Shown here in pieces: positions 12,175-38,200 of a stretch of DNA of 64,000 nucleotides. A program made the position numbers and the translations under genes. Below the pieces are notes generated by a model, which had not been told where the DNA came from, did no database searches, and worked only from the letters and a program-made list of their open reading frames with translations. Each line of letters opens with the position of its first letter. The stretch's first letter is position 1. Source of the DNA: Ciona savignyi (Eukaryota; Chordata; Ascidiacea; Phlebobranchia; Cionidae); NCBI GenBank assembly GCA_000149265.1, contig CH000170.1, forward strand, positions 175,801 through 239,800, given 5' to 3'.

Positions 12175-12418
12175 GGTGCCTCTAAATACTACAGGACCGC
12201 TTGGATCGCTTGGATCACTTAGATCACTTAGATTTCTATGGAAAGTAATTCTAACCATGTCCCAAACACTAATCTCAACCCCAGAACTAACTTTAACCCC
12301 AACCCTCACATTATTATCATGGCTTTTGTAATTACGAAGTATAATAAGCGCTCCAAGCGATTTAAGTGCTTCATGCGCTCCAAGCGGTCCAAGCGGTCCT
12401 GTAGTATTTAGAGGTACC
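12175..12418. mobile_element. Foldback/MITE-like element with about 36-bp inverted ends
   Basis: The left end GGTGCCTCTAAATACTACAG and its continuation GACCGCTTGGA are matched in inverted orientation at 12383-12418, with one or two mismatches. Next to each arm are short tandem copies of a 9-mer (GATCGCTTG/GATCACTTA on the left, CCAAGCGGT on the right). The centre contains a CCCCAACCCTCA-type stretch. No open frame of element origin is seen. The 147-codon minus-strand frame across it (12034-12477) is low complexity and is a by-product of the repeats. Confidence 0.7.
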
Positions 12419-14416
12419 GCACGAAAGGATAACACATGTCTAAAGGACATGCTATTTAAATACGAGACTGACGGCAATACATCCTAGTACAATCTATCTG
12501 AATACTTAAAAATCCTATAAATACATAAACCGATCTATGTTTAAATGGAGCAGACTATTTATTTAGCAATGACTGAAATATACAATCCAAAATCGTTATA
12601 TAGGTACTGTTGTTCTTATCAAATATACCTATATTCGCTAGATGTAACGTGTAATAGATAGAAAATGAATCACCACACTTATTTAAATGTTTTTTTCCGA
12701 ATCACGATAGATGCATTTAAGTGTAGGTTTAAAGTTGAATAGGCAGCCAAACTACATGTTTAAAGCAAGTGGTACGCTCACTTGTAACACAAACATTCAG
12801 TTGGTCTAAAGATTCTATTATACAGCTCACAGAATGGACGGACTTTGAACAGCGATTGTTTACGCATCGCTCACCTTTCAAACAAATGTAGGTTACGACG
12901 ACCTCGTATCACACTGTGTACGTGGGCAGTCTGTCTCGCTTGTTATGGTTCTGTCAGTTTAATCATGTTATAAATGTAAAGGTATAGCGATATTAATTTG
13001 TAAATTACTTTATGTTGCAAAGCAGACTTGCATTGCTATTCTGTATAGTAGTGTTTTTGTAGATATACCAAACACTGCTTTATATCACTGTTTAATGTTG
13101 TGGAAGTTTTTAGTTGTTCTAAACGTGATTCAGCAAAAATCATATATTACTAGAATAATTACTATTTAAAGTTTTACATAATTACCAGAGAAAGATTCAC
13201 GCATAATACCCGCAATATTAGCACAGATAAAAACATATTAACTGTTATGCGAAACGTATAACACACGTTTCGCATAACAACAAGTGTGAGAATTGCCTTT
13301 AGCATTATTCTTTCATGGGGAAGCGCACACAAACGTACACTCGAGGCAAACCTTCAAGTGATTTCGCACCAGGTTTTAACTCAGCAACATTTGTACTTTG
13401 TATTGGTGAAATCAGATCGCGTTGTTGTTGTTACGTCACACCATAGATTTCATGAAAGGCGCACGATAGCGATTACGTCATAGTTTCAAATGTAACGTTC
13501 TAACCAGTTTCATTTATATTTTTGAACTCCGGTTGCCAGTACAGTTTTAATATATAACAAAAAAATGTTTTAAAAAGACTTTATTAGATTCTTTGGCGAA
13601 CTTAATGCAAAAATTAGTTTGCCTTGTTTGAAATATATGTACGTATAAAGTTAATCTAAGTTTAAGTATAAATGTAAAAACCTCATGTCACCCATATGGT
13701 CATGTGGTTGTGGAGCTAACGATTTACTTGCTTTAAGCCGATGTTTATAGGCTGTGATAGATAAACTTCCAGCGCAAACATACTGGCTGTTCTTTCTAGG
13801 GCGTTTCTATGTATTTATCTGCTTCGTTGAATTGGATTGTTCCTACGTAGTAGGTTTGTGAATAACGATTATATATATTATCTAAAGTAAAGTATTCTAA
13901 GTTTGTTGAAATTGAAGTATTCTAGTATTATTCTAGTTATTAGCGCGTTTTAATCGAAACTCCTCTTTGTTTTAGTTTAATTTAGTTGGACATTTTAACA
14001 CCATAATTTTTCATAGTACAGACATTATTTTACACATTACGTGTTATTTTTCTTGCAATGTATTTATAGTTCAGTGTTTCCCTAAAGCGCCGCTGCAAAA
14101 ATAACAAAAAAATAAAATGCTTTTGTATGCTGTAAATTTTCTTCATTGGGCTAAGTTTTAAATTTGTCTTCAATAGTTACGTTTTAAAATGTTATTTGAT
14201 TAGCATACCTTGCTATAACCGTTCCGCCTTTAAAAAAAAACGAGGCTCACTAAACGACGGCGACGCATACCGTCTTTTCCGTCGGGAATCTCCAAACAGT
14301 TGAAATTAAACAAAAATTTGTTCACCAAGTCTTAAAGACAGGTTTTAAAAATAGTGGTCGGTAACACTTGGTTGACAATCTACAGTTATTAATTTTTTAC
14401 CATTTGCATTTTTGCA
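12419..14416. other. Upstream region of P450 gene A
   Basis: No exon is seen. It contains a perfect 15-bp hairpin at 13243-13279. A MITE-end-like sequence occurs at 14338-14390 (TTTTAAAAATAGTGGTCGG). Confidence 0.4.
13243..13279. repeat. Perfect 15-bp hairpin with a 7-nt loop
   Basis: TGTTATGCGAAACGT at 13243-13257 is repeated as an exact reverse complement at 13265-13279. The loop is ATAACAC. The stem includes CpG-containing GCGAAACG, which is unusual in this AT-rich setting. The function is unknown. Confidence 0.8.
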
Positions 14417-14438
14417 GATTGAAATAGAGATATTTGCA

Positions 14439-17400
14439 ATGCAATTCATTACATATTTATGGACGAACTTTCAGTCCGTTGCTGTCGGTCGTAGTTTCAT
14501 CGAGACCTGCCTTGTAATTCTGGCATTATATCTGTTCATGCACTATGGTATGGTGCTACGAAGGCTTCACAACAATGCTAAGCATCTGGACGAAGTTGCA
14601 GGAGTTGAAAAAAGAACCAAGCACTGGTTTTATGGACATATGAAACATGTAATATACGACCTGATTATATTATTATTTTTTCTTTTATTTTTTGAAACGA
14701 CAACCCTTTAAAAAAACTACACTGTCAAAGCAATGAAATTCATAATGCAATTAATTAATTAAGTACATGAATATTCAGCATGTAAAAAACTACAAACTAC
14801 TTCCAGTATACCAACGACGAAACTGGAATGCTGCGGATAATCCAGCGATTTAAAGCTTTTCCCTTGATGATATCTCATTGGATTGGACCGGTGTTGACGA
14901 TTTTACAAGTTTATCATCCGGATTCAGTGCATGCTGTTCTTACCAGTGGAGGTATAATAAATCGCACGGTTATGGGATATTAGCTTTTCAATTTAAAAGT
15001 TTACCTAATCCCAACTTTTCTTGGTTTCATTTATAACTAAGTTAAACCATTTCGAGTTAAACCATTTCGACGTTTATAACTGTGCTTTTTTATTCTATTC
15101 TTATTGCATACATTCATACAAACTGTTTATTATAGTCATTATTATGGACAATATTCTACATACACAGTCAATGCTTTGGTAATGTTACATTATGTATGCA
15201 TACAGGGCAATAACACTACATAGCAATAATCCATTGTCCACCATCAGGTTTTAATTCTAATACAACTGTATTTTAGCACCAAAAAATGACCTTGGGTACC
15301 GATTCATTCGATCTTGGATAGGAGATGGTCTGCTTACAAGTAAAGGAAGCAAGTGGTTCAGAAATCGACGCCTTTTAACACCAGCATTCCATTATAAAGT
15401 TTTGAAACCGTAAGCAAATACTTTATAATGCATGGACTGTTTTTTTTACGAAAAAGTTATCTTTATTATTAGCAAGTCTGGTATTTTATCTTATGATAAC
15501 TTCAACTTACAACGCAATGCGGCCCAAGTTTTACTTTCTAAGTATTTTGTTCGGTTAATACTGAGCAAGACGGAAATATGAAACAACGAATATTAAGCAC
15601 AAAGCGATTAAAAAATCCTTCCTAGAGAGGATTAAGTAATTTTTTTTTAATTTTCGTTATTTTAAACTCACGTCGTAACGTTTGAGTTACCATAGAGTGT
15701 AAATTTCCGTTATTCCATGAAAAAATATTATTTAATTACAGTTCTGCCCCTTAATTCATGCTACTAAACACAATTTTAATTTAAATCTAAGCTTGATAAA
15801 AAGGAAACAAAAAGTTATATAAATGTTTACTAGGTTTATATGCTTTTATAAATAGCACCAACTAACTTTACCAGATACTCAGAGATATTCAATAAGAATA
15901 GTTTGGTCATGGTGGACAAATTCAAGAAACTGTGTGGTCAATCTGTCGAAGTTCACACACATGTTGGATTGATGACGCTGGACACTATGCTACAATGCGC
16001 TATGTCGGCGAACACGAATTGCCAGCATGTGACGTATGTACTGTGATCATAATAGTCGTCTGAATCGGTTAATCGCACCCAACCATACCCAAACAAAATA
16101 TGTCGATGAGAAGACGTAACAGAGAAAGCATAAAAATAAAATACACATAGAATCTATTTTTAAAATCATTAAAATTGTAAGTGTAATCCAATCTTTTTTT
16201 TAAAACAACATAATACCATGAATATTATTTTATCTCCAGCAACCATCCTTACCTAATGGCAGTTAAGGAAGTAGGCGATTTGGTGATGAAGAGAATCAGA
16301 CAACCTTTGCATTTCTTTGACTGGATATACAATCTATCTGCTAATGGAAGAAGAAATAAAATTGTTGTCAAAGTGTTGCACGACCACACTGAGAAAGTAA
16401 GTAATGTCTGTGTTATTTGTGGAAATATTTAGCTTAATACCATACAATAAGGAACGAGACTTTGAAGTGACCGAAATAATTTTTACCACTTACTAAATTC
16501 CCTAACGGTATCTGCAAGAAAATAGTAATTTATCCCCAGGTAGTACACACCAGCATTATAACAATAGTAATCTTTGGATAAACGGGTTAATATGAAGGAT
16601 GACATATTCTACTAGATTATGATTCATTATTATCTCATCAGTTTGCCTGTCACACTTTTGTACAGATAATAGCAGAGCGAAAAGAAGTTCTAGCGAAAGC
16701 AGTTAAAAATGACGAAAACGATTCTGAAATGGAAGGTTTTCAAAAAATGAAAGGAAAAGCTCTCGACTTCCTGGATATTCTTCTACAAAGCAAGGTTGTG
16801 CAAAGCAATGGTTGTAATAATCATGCGTTGTCTTGTAAAAGTTTAATTTGTTACCCTGTTTCTACTTAAAACCACCGATTTTTAAACTAATACAAAATTT
16901 ACCTTAAAACCAAATGGAAAAGTTATTGTACAAACAAGAGTTAACTAGCTTTCTATTTGAATAAGTTTACATAAAAAAATTAATCCGCCAACACAAACAA
17001 CAATCGCCAGGCAATAGCATGACAAATATATCACTTTACTTTGTTTTTTTAGTTTGGTTTTATTGAGTTAAACGTGGTATTCATTATTTAATTGCGTTCA
17101 CAGATAAATTTAAAATACGCTTTTCCCAGTCATTAGTATATACGACTGCTTTTGTGTGTTTTACCAATTAAACATATGAATTCCTGTAATGATTAGAGTT
17201 GGTGGATTGCTGTAGGCTAGACGGTTATGTATCCTAGATCAAGATAATCTAACGATTAGGTCATAAAAGTTCGTCTTTATTTACTCACACCGAAAAACAA
17301 GAATATAGTATTAAAGTTTACGAAACTATTAATAAAACTGACATGGATAACGACTAAGGAAAAAAACAGGAATATCTTAATAAAACTGCTATGAGAGTAA

Positions 17401-19588
17401 TATATGGGTGATGATATTAAAAACGGATTTGCAACAAATGCAAAAATGAAAGTTATTCTGCAATATGGACAGGACAACAATAGCTCTATACTTTTGCATA
17501 CACGCCTTTAAAAATCGTTTGGTTATGGTGAGACAACATTGTAAAAAATGACCTCATTTTTATTATTTAGCCGCTTTGTCCCTTGCAGCTTAAATTACCA
17601 GCTATCCACTCCGTATGTAAACAACTAGAGGACATTAAATTACAGCATATTTTTTATGGAATAATTTCATACTTTAACACATTATATATGCAGGACGAAA
17701 ACGGAAAGGGGCTGACGGACATCGAAATAAGAGATGAAGTCGACACTTTTTTATTCGAGGGGCACGATACCACCGCTAGTGGTAGGTTTTGTTAAACGAG
17801 TTGTCCAAAATAGAATTCGATTTTAATTATCCACACACTGTAATATCTTCAGCGACTGGAGTGTGGGCGTGCTGTCTTTAACTGTTCACCTCATTTTTCG
17901 CATTGGTATCTTAGGTGTCTTCTAAATTTAAATTCTTGTCTAATTATCCTTTCTTTCAACTTGTAAACATGAGGTGATTTACATTTCTCAATTTTGCACA
18001 TTGGATGTAGTCTTGTTCACCTAAGCATGCCGCTTTACATTGCTCCATACAAGTGTTATCCAATTAGATGCATAAATTAAAAGGTAGATCCAACACCTCG
18101 ACCGTGGAGACCACCAGGGTATTTTTGTGCACCTGACCAAGCATGTTTACTTTGTGTTTTATTATGTAGCGAATTTTATGCAGGTATTGCATGGGCGCTG
18201 TACCATTTGGCGAAGTATCCTGAATTCCAAACCAAATGTCGCGAAGAATTGACGGAAGTCTTGGGCGACCAGAAATACGTCGAATGGTGAAATTTTTTAA
18301 TATGTTTAAAAATCTTTTTTTTATTTAATTAAAGTGCATTTGGAATTTAGGTAAATGCCCTACTTACCTTATCAAACAAACAAAAATTTCTGCGGCGCCA
18401 CATCAACTGTCGCACGCGTTGATTGATTGTAATCTAAAACTCATTTCCCAGTTAAGATTCGATTTCTATAAGACCAGGCTAGTTTGTTGCCTGCTTAAGC
18501 AAGTCGTAAGTTGAATGAATCCAGGTTATTTATGTATTCCATTGAAAGTACTTCTATAACTGAGTGCAATATCAGTGGTAACCTTTCCATGAACTTGATG
18601 TTATCGTGTTATAACCATGTTTTCCATTAACGGTAATAACTAACTTTCCACGGTTTAAACGCACGTACGTACTGCAGTGTGGACTATTACCACGAAGATA
18701 GCGTTATAACGGATACATTTAAATATGATCCAACCAATTTCAGGAACGACCTTCCAAAATTAGAATACCTTACGAAATTTATCAAGGAGAGCATGCGTCT
18801 TGTACCACCTGTTTATGCAATCGGTCGAAAATTAGAGAAACCGCTCAATATAAAAGAAAAGGACTCTGAACATGAATCTACTATCCCTGCTGGAACAAAC
18901 ATAGGAACAAGCATATTTGCACTGCACAGACACGTACATTTTTGGGAAAATCCAACGGTGAGTGATTGCATCGCCAAAACAAGGTGTTTACTGTTTATCC
19001 AAAATATATCCGGATTCATAAATTAATTAGACAGAGCGACAGATTTAAATATTTTCAATGTAATGATCGCGGGTTGGTTGTTGGGTTTTATCCACATTGT
19101 AGGATCCTAGGTTAATGATCAAACAGTTTAAAGTGTCATATACAATGGTTAAGTTATTTGGATGATTTCCACCTATGTTAAACCCACATGTGTTTTTCCT
19201 TAAACAGAAAAGCTTAACTTGAACATTTTATCTTTTTCGTTTCTTGTATGTTCAATTAAATATGTCTTTTTCATAGGTTTTCGACCCAGAACGATTTACA
19301 AAGGAAAACATCGCAAAACGACCAGCGTTTGCTTACGTTCCATTCAGTGCTGGTTCCAGGTAAAATATTTATTTAGTATCATATTTCGAGATTTTCTAAA
19401 AGTTTTCCACTTTACACAGGAATTGCATCGGACAAAACTTCGCGATGAACGAAATGAAAATCTGTCTTGCTCAAGTCATTCGTAATTTACGACTCCACAT
19501 CGATGGGGATTCCCCGGTTCCGAAAATGCAACCACGATTGATTTTACAGAGCGAATCAGGAATTTTTGTTAAATTCGAAAAACTCTGA
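14439..19588 (+). CDS. Cytochrome P450, CYP4 type, gene A, 11 exons, intact
   Basis: The exons are 14439-14648, 14807-14951, 15277-15409, 15875-16033, 16240-16396, 16666-16794, 17694-17781, 18184-18286, 18744-18957, 19277-19359 and 19420-19588. Phases agree throughout and give 529 aa. An N-terminal membrane anchor lies at about residues 20-40. The I-helix carries the CYP4 signature EGHDTTASG with Glu333, the residue that in CYP4 enzymes forms an ester bond to the heme. The K-helix ExxR is Glu390-Arg393, PERF is at 450-453, and the heme loop FSAGSRNCIG has ligand Cys476. CYP4 enzymes are ER-bound monooxygenases, typically omega-hydroxylases of fatty acids or eicosanoids; the substrate here is not known. 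A splice acceptor 21 bases before the ATG supports the start. It converges tail to tail on gene B. Confidence 0.95.
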
Positions 19589-21664
19589 TGATGCAATTTT
19601 GAACAAATTAAAAATTTCATTTCTACGATAAGAACTAAATTAGAAATTAATATCTAAATATGAATTTGTATTATTACTGACTTATTGGTGCTATAATGTG
19701 CTGTCATATTTGAGATTCTTCGTAATTTTTAACATTTTGATTTTCATTTAAATTAAAGGTAATCATAGAAAAATAATAAAATATCAAGACTAAAGAACTA
19801 TATATCTTGTCCATCGAGCTCTTTTTTAATTATAGACAATAAGCTGCATGTTGTAGTATGCTTTGCTTGTCTTGCATTGTAATTACTTGATGGTACAATT
19901 ATTACGTTTTGATAAGTAAAGTTAAAATGTCTGTAATTTTACTTCTGGTCATTTACCTCGACAAAGAATTATGGTTACAAGCTGTATATGAATCTGTCTT
20001 GATTACTTTTCTGACACACGTGCTGTATAAGGCATTCGGCCAATTTAAACAGTCCTTACAAAAATATTCAAAAGCGGGTATTTAAAATCCTGCCACAGAA
20101 CGTTTGAATTTTTTTACAACTTTATAAAAACACCGACTTTGTTTTTTTGTTATGGTTCAATGAAATCTCCTGCTCACCATATATGATATTCCAACCGAGG
20201 TTATTCCATATGCGAAGCTCTGCCTTCTTTTGTTAGTTCCAATATTTATCTTCTAGATAACTGAACATTACAAACAACCGACTCACGAACTAATGGCTGG
20301 TTTAGAATCAACATGTTTCTACAGATGCGTTTATGCTGAACCAATGTGCAACAAGGATCACATGATTGTTACATCACATGATTCACATGACACATGATTG
20401 TTATATGTTATAACATTTATAGGCAATGATACAACACACGCAACGGTGTTATCATTTGATGGTTCTTCTTTATTTGATTGAAAATGATCCTAGCTAATTG
20501 TGCCAAGTTAGCACATCCTAAATTTGTAATTAACCAACGGTGTCATATGATAATAAATGATCATTGCTTATTTTGGATATCAAAATGCTAACCGAATAAA
20601 TTCATCCACCAAAAATGGTAATTGTTAAAGCTTGCAGAATAAATAAAAAAAAAACACTGACACTTCAATATAACAGGAAATAATACTGCAAAGGTAAGGA
20701 TTCTAAAGGTTTGGCGTGAGCAATTAAGTAGTTTACGTTTGTCTCGATGCTTAACTATAATCGATTTGTTTGATTTAGTTGAAAAAATGTGGATACATTG
20801 TATTGTGCTCGTAATGTATAACAAACAGCTACAAGATCAAAAATATTTTTATACAAAAATGAGAAGTTTTTCCCGTTCATTGTCTTAATTTAAATGTCCC
20901 ATTAAAGAAGGAGATGAGCCGAGACAGTGGTGTTCGCCTTGCGAACAACCTCCAATCGTGCACGGCGGGCCTAGAGGCAGTCATACATCGATTGGGAGAT
21001 TAATTTTTAGAGTGTTACCAAGATAGAGGGTTAACGAGACAATGCTCTAAACCGCTGCTTTCCGGGCCTAAGTATGGTTTACACATGTATTTATTTTGAT
21101 GAAATGGTAAGTTCTGTGTTGTAAAACGCACTCGGAGATCAGTAAATAGCCTGGCTTTTGAATTTATTACAGTAGAAGAAATATGTTATGTAATTTCAAG
21201 AAACAATGTAAATCTTAGCAAGCGTTACGTTAATGAACGGCAAAACACATTGTGCGAAAAAAGGAAAACTGGTTTTTAATAAATGTCATCTACCCAATGA
21301 AGGCTAAAACAATTTACTATTTTCACACTTCCTCCTGCAATAAAACACATTTACCGACTCTATTTTACTGATTAAATTATGAATAACACGATTACTTTAA
21401 GAATTGCCACATTTTATTTCTATTTCACAGAAAATATAATTGTCTACTTTAAAAAATTGAATGATTAATTGATAAAGATACAAGTTGATGTAAAAATCGA
21501 AATTTATTTTTAACATTTATTTAATAATAAATATTTGTTTCAATTTCTTAAAAGTTAAACAAAATAAGTTAAAATTAAAACTACCCAACAAAAAAGCAAT
21601 AAAAACTCATTTATTTTTTTGATTCACTATTTTATACAATTGTACAATACACTTTTCTACATTT
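19589..21664. other. Spacer between convergent P450 genes A and B
   Basis: It contains 3' ends only. AATAAA-type signals occur for gene A (19775-19780) and, on the minus strand, for gene B (21610-21615). A short tandem of CACATGATT-like units lies at 20358-20402. No exon is seen. Confidence 0.5.
21610..21615 (-). terminator. Poly(A) signal AATAAA of P450 gene B
   Basis: The hexamer AATAAA on the minus strand lies about 50 bases after the stop codon of gene B, a normal position for cleavage and polyadenylation. Confidence 0.45.
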
Positions 21665-33792
<12,128 letters not shown>

Positions 33793-34247
33793 CTATAAAG
33801 TACCTATGCACTGAGATTTTAAAAAATATATTCGATTTCAAACTTTTAAAGTATGAATGAATTAGAAACAGATATGTTTTTTTTTTAATACTACACCGTT
33901 TTGAAAGGGGTTTGCACATAAGCAAGTTTTAGATGTATCAGATGGTGTGTAGTTTTCTTATTTATCCACCATAGAATCTATAAAAAATTGCGGCATTTAT
34001 ATTACCGATTACATTATGCTGACCAATTGCTATATGTATACCTACTGAGAAGATTATTTTCAACTGTCGCCTTAAACGCTGCATGCAAGAAAGTTGTTTC
34101 CCAATGATTAGCACATCGCTTTTATAACAAAAGTTACTAGTTCAATGTGTAGGGGACTTTGAACCATAGTTGTTTTACTAAGCCATTGACGTTCTTTAAT
34201 ATCTTTTCGAATACATTAATGATTAACTATTACCGCCTGTCAAGGCC

Positions 34248-34553
34248 ATCCGCCGGTTAGTCTGGCGGTTAAATGCGTCGCCGTTCAATCGAAACGTTGC
34301 AGATGCGAAAATTTCGTTTAGATAGTCGGTTGTGTCCTTAAAGCACTTTATGGACATTGCCTGAACCCAGCGGATTAATGGGTTCTACTAGTTTAAAGGA
34401 AAATGTTTATCACATACAAACACATTGCAATAGCTCCGGTAACCCGACGGTGGGCGCGAGGTGATCTGATGATAGCCCGTGAGTTAACCCCCTTGGTTTT
34501 CCCATTCACGAAGATAAACATGAATATACTACTATCCTATCCTATCCTATTCT
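34248..34553 (+). mobile_element. SINE family 1, near full length
   Basis: The head is GTTAGTCTGGCGGTTAAATG, the middle block is GTTGTGTCCTTAAAGCACTT, and the tail is repeated TATCC. It is absent from the paralogous spacer upstream of P450 gene B. Confidence 0.82.
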
Positions 34554-35296
34554 AGTTTTTGACTGGGCTACCATTTGTAGATTTGTGTTATACATGTGAA
34601 ATAAGTAATATAAAATAAATCATTTTATTCGTGTGGCATATATAAACTATTTAAACCTTAAAATAAGGATACACCATCTTCATTTTATTCTTATGGAATT
34701 TTTTACATTGAATCAATTATACTATATATCTATTATAGTTCTTTATCACTTAAGATATTCTGCATTGGAAATGCTGCCCTTGTTACACAAAGTACCTTAA
34801 ATAAAATCAGCAAGGACCATTAAATTTACGGTGATTGTTCATTGTATTGATGTTGTTTGTTCACTGTAAACTGACCTTGAAAGTCCAATTCAAGGTTTAG
34901 TATGACCTGTCATTGTTTAATCGTATAACTAGGCCGAGAACGTCAGTCGATTAATCATTGATAATCGCATTCTACAGTTTATAATACGGATGCTGCAAAA
35001 AGTAGGCGGACAATTTTATGTATTTGTTGAAATGTAACTCAATTCTTCGGTTAAAACGATAATCACTTTAATATTAATAATCATCAATAATTATTGTTTA
35101 TACGAATTGTAATACAGGCCACAATCACACAGCAATTGTTTTACAATATTATTAGAGATAAAATAATTTTTGATCGCGAAAGAGCAATAAAATAACATGA
35201 TTCCATTTGGTGCATTTCTAAAATTCTTGATCAATGTGCTAAACAGAAAGAACAAATAATGGTAGAACATAAAACCTTCAAAACATGCAACATGGA

Positions 35297-38200
35297 CTAA
35301 TATGACGCGGTTTGTTGATTCATCTTGATGACGTTGGCTACACACTCGTGACCTTCGATCATAGCTAACTCTGCCGGGTCATGGCCATCCTAAAATACAT
35401 AGAATGTCATCCAATTCAATCTTGGGGATATTGCATAACTAGGTCCAAAGAGTAACATTAATTGTTGGTATCTGTAAAAGCTTAATAATTGCATACATAT
35501 TAAGTCATTGAAAAACGTTAAGATTTCAATGACTGTTATTCTGTGAACCAAAAATGGATGCAATATTAAATCGTTTCTACAAATGTGGATTTTTAAACAA
35601 ATGTTGCTCTGAAAGCGGCTTGTCAGAATGCAAAGGGAAACTGTTTAGCGAAAGACTTCAGCTGTATGAGCGTGAAGATTAATATGCAAGCTTTAAATCC
35701 ACAGAGCCTATCATATATCCATATTAATATTATAACCGTTTATCCACAGACTATAATTGTTTTAATTATTTCACTATTGACTCGGTCTATTTCCATCTCA
35801 ATACAGATATTCCATCCGCCATACAAATCAAGTTTATATTTACTCTGTTACGTGATTTTGGGTTGGCACCGTTTTCCAGCAGTAGTTCCACCACCGCTAG
35901 ATGTCCATAGAGCGCAGCAGCATGTAAAGGGGAATAACCGCACTAAAAATGCTAAGTAGTAAAATCTGCATATTTTCATATTTTTGTACTTTGATAAGAT
36001 TGAATTCTAATTTTAAGTCTGAGCTAAACTAAATGTTTCTAATTCGAAGTCACCTAAGTCGCCTTGAAAAATATACAGTTGTTTTATTGCTAACGGTCGG
36101 TTATAATCCTGTCGAATCTATTGCACAATTGTGGTATGAGCAGATATTTCGACAAAATTGAATGTCTTCCGCGGTTGTCTAGAATACTTACATAAAAGAA
36201 AAATTAAAATTACAAAGAAATCTGACCTTTTGAACTCCCAAGTTAGGATGTTGATTTAGAATGTAACTAGTGATGTCAAAATAACCTTTAGAGGCAGCCT
36301 TTAAAAGCGCAGTCACTCCATCTGAGTTTCGTGGCCTACAATCAAATATCAGTTTTACGTTGAATCTTAAATTATTATTTAAAATAGAAAAATAAAAAAC
36401 AATGATTATATTCGTTTGTCAATTGTCTAAAGTAAAACATCACGATTTAAAGGATTAAAAATACAACACCGTGATTTGGTGCGACAGGAATAAGTTTCAG
36501 TTGATTTGATGGGTTCTAATTCGGATTTTAACGTGATTAATGTGAGTGAACAAAAGGTAATTTTAAACCTGTCAACCGAGGCTCCGGATTGGATCAGGTA
36601 CTTGACCACGTGGGAATGACCCATCTGACTTGCAATCCATAAAGGAGAAATCCCGTCCTAAAAACATACATTTGCTCCTTAGTCCATTTGAGGTGGTCGG
36701 TTTTACGGAAATTTGTTTTGTCAATTATTAACAGTTTAAATTTTAAAAACAAAATATTTCATGATAACTCGAATGTTATAAAGAAGGTAAACAAATGTGG
36801 TGCGAATCTGACAAGGGACGTATAAACTTAATAAGCAGTTTATTTTTAAAATCAGACTATATCAAAAACGAAAACACAAAAATAATTTACCACTCTTCGG
36901 CAGTTTACATCCGCGCGAAATCGGTCCAATACTCGAATAGTCTCCAAGTGACCGTTTTGTGACGCAACAAAGATGGGCGAAGTCCGGTCTTTGAGTGACA
37001 GGTGAACATTTGCACCTTTGCTACAGAGCAGTTTGGCCACTTCAGCGTGACCCATTTGAGAAGCAATTAGTAGAGCAGTTGCACCATTCTGGTATAAAAG
37101 TGAGAAACGAGTTGGTAGTGGGTATGGGTCGAAGTCATGACGGTCCGGATTCCAATATTACAACTTTGATTACACTTACACTACACAACAAATGTGTGGT
37201 AGTCTCGCTTTGTGCAGCAGTAAATGTTCGATTGTCGATTATCTTTAATTAACTTGTAAAAAATATTAGTCTATATACAGTCGCGTTGGATAGGATATTC
37301 ATGTATATCTTCGTTAATGGGAAAACGCAATGTGCGTTATGACACTTGCAAACGTCCGATTACCGTTTCCCACCATCCGGTAACCGGAGCTATTAAAGTG
37401 TGTTATGTATAACCGAGAAGCTTCTTAATTTTTTGTAATATTTAATAAATCCAACAGGTTCGGCCAATGTTAATTAAGTGATTAGTTAGTAACCAGTTTC
37501 TAACCTGCAATCATTTGGCTGAAACGCAACGCATTTATTAACCAAACCTGGTTTGGGCGACATTTATTTAAAGGATTTATATCGAAAAGTATTGCCACCT
37601 AAATTGTGACTTTAGAACAGTCGTAGTTGCTATTACAATGTTTAATTTTGCAATATTTTGACCACGGGGTAAAACAACTTACGTTAGCCATGCCATCCAC
37701 CATCGCCCCCTTTCGTAACAAAAGTTCAACGACATCATAATGACCGCATTGTGATGCAAGATACATAGCAGTTGAGCCAGTCTGGAATTTCAATTTATAT
37801 ATATATATATTTTTTTTTTAAATGAACAGATTAAAAGATAGTTCATCCTTATAGGGTGAATAATCACCCAACCACTCATTGCCATAGCTCTGGCCGCACG
37901 AAATATGCAAGATAATAAAAAAACAAGGTACTTACCGATCGACGTGCATCGACAAAAGATCCAAATTCAATCAACAATTCCACACAATCAACATGCCCGC
38001 CTATGCTGGCAAGCATCAGCGGTGTTGTCATCTCCTGTATGGGCGTATTAGAACGTTAGGTGTATTGTGCTTGGGATAAAGCAATGCACAATTCAACATT
38101 TTGGAACAAACATTCTTAACGTGCAAAACTTACCCGCTTACAATGTTAAACTGAATCGCTACAGCCCAAAAAGTAAATAAGCTCTTTTAAATGATCCATT

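Noticed and set aside
12034-12477. 147-codon minus-strand open frame rich in SDPSDPSGP-like repeats
   Set aside because: It is explained by 9-mer repeats inside the foldback element at 12175-12418.
13286-13483. 65-codon plus-strand frame
   Set aside because: No recognisable features and no splice partners.
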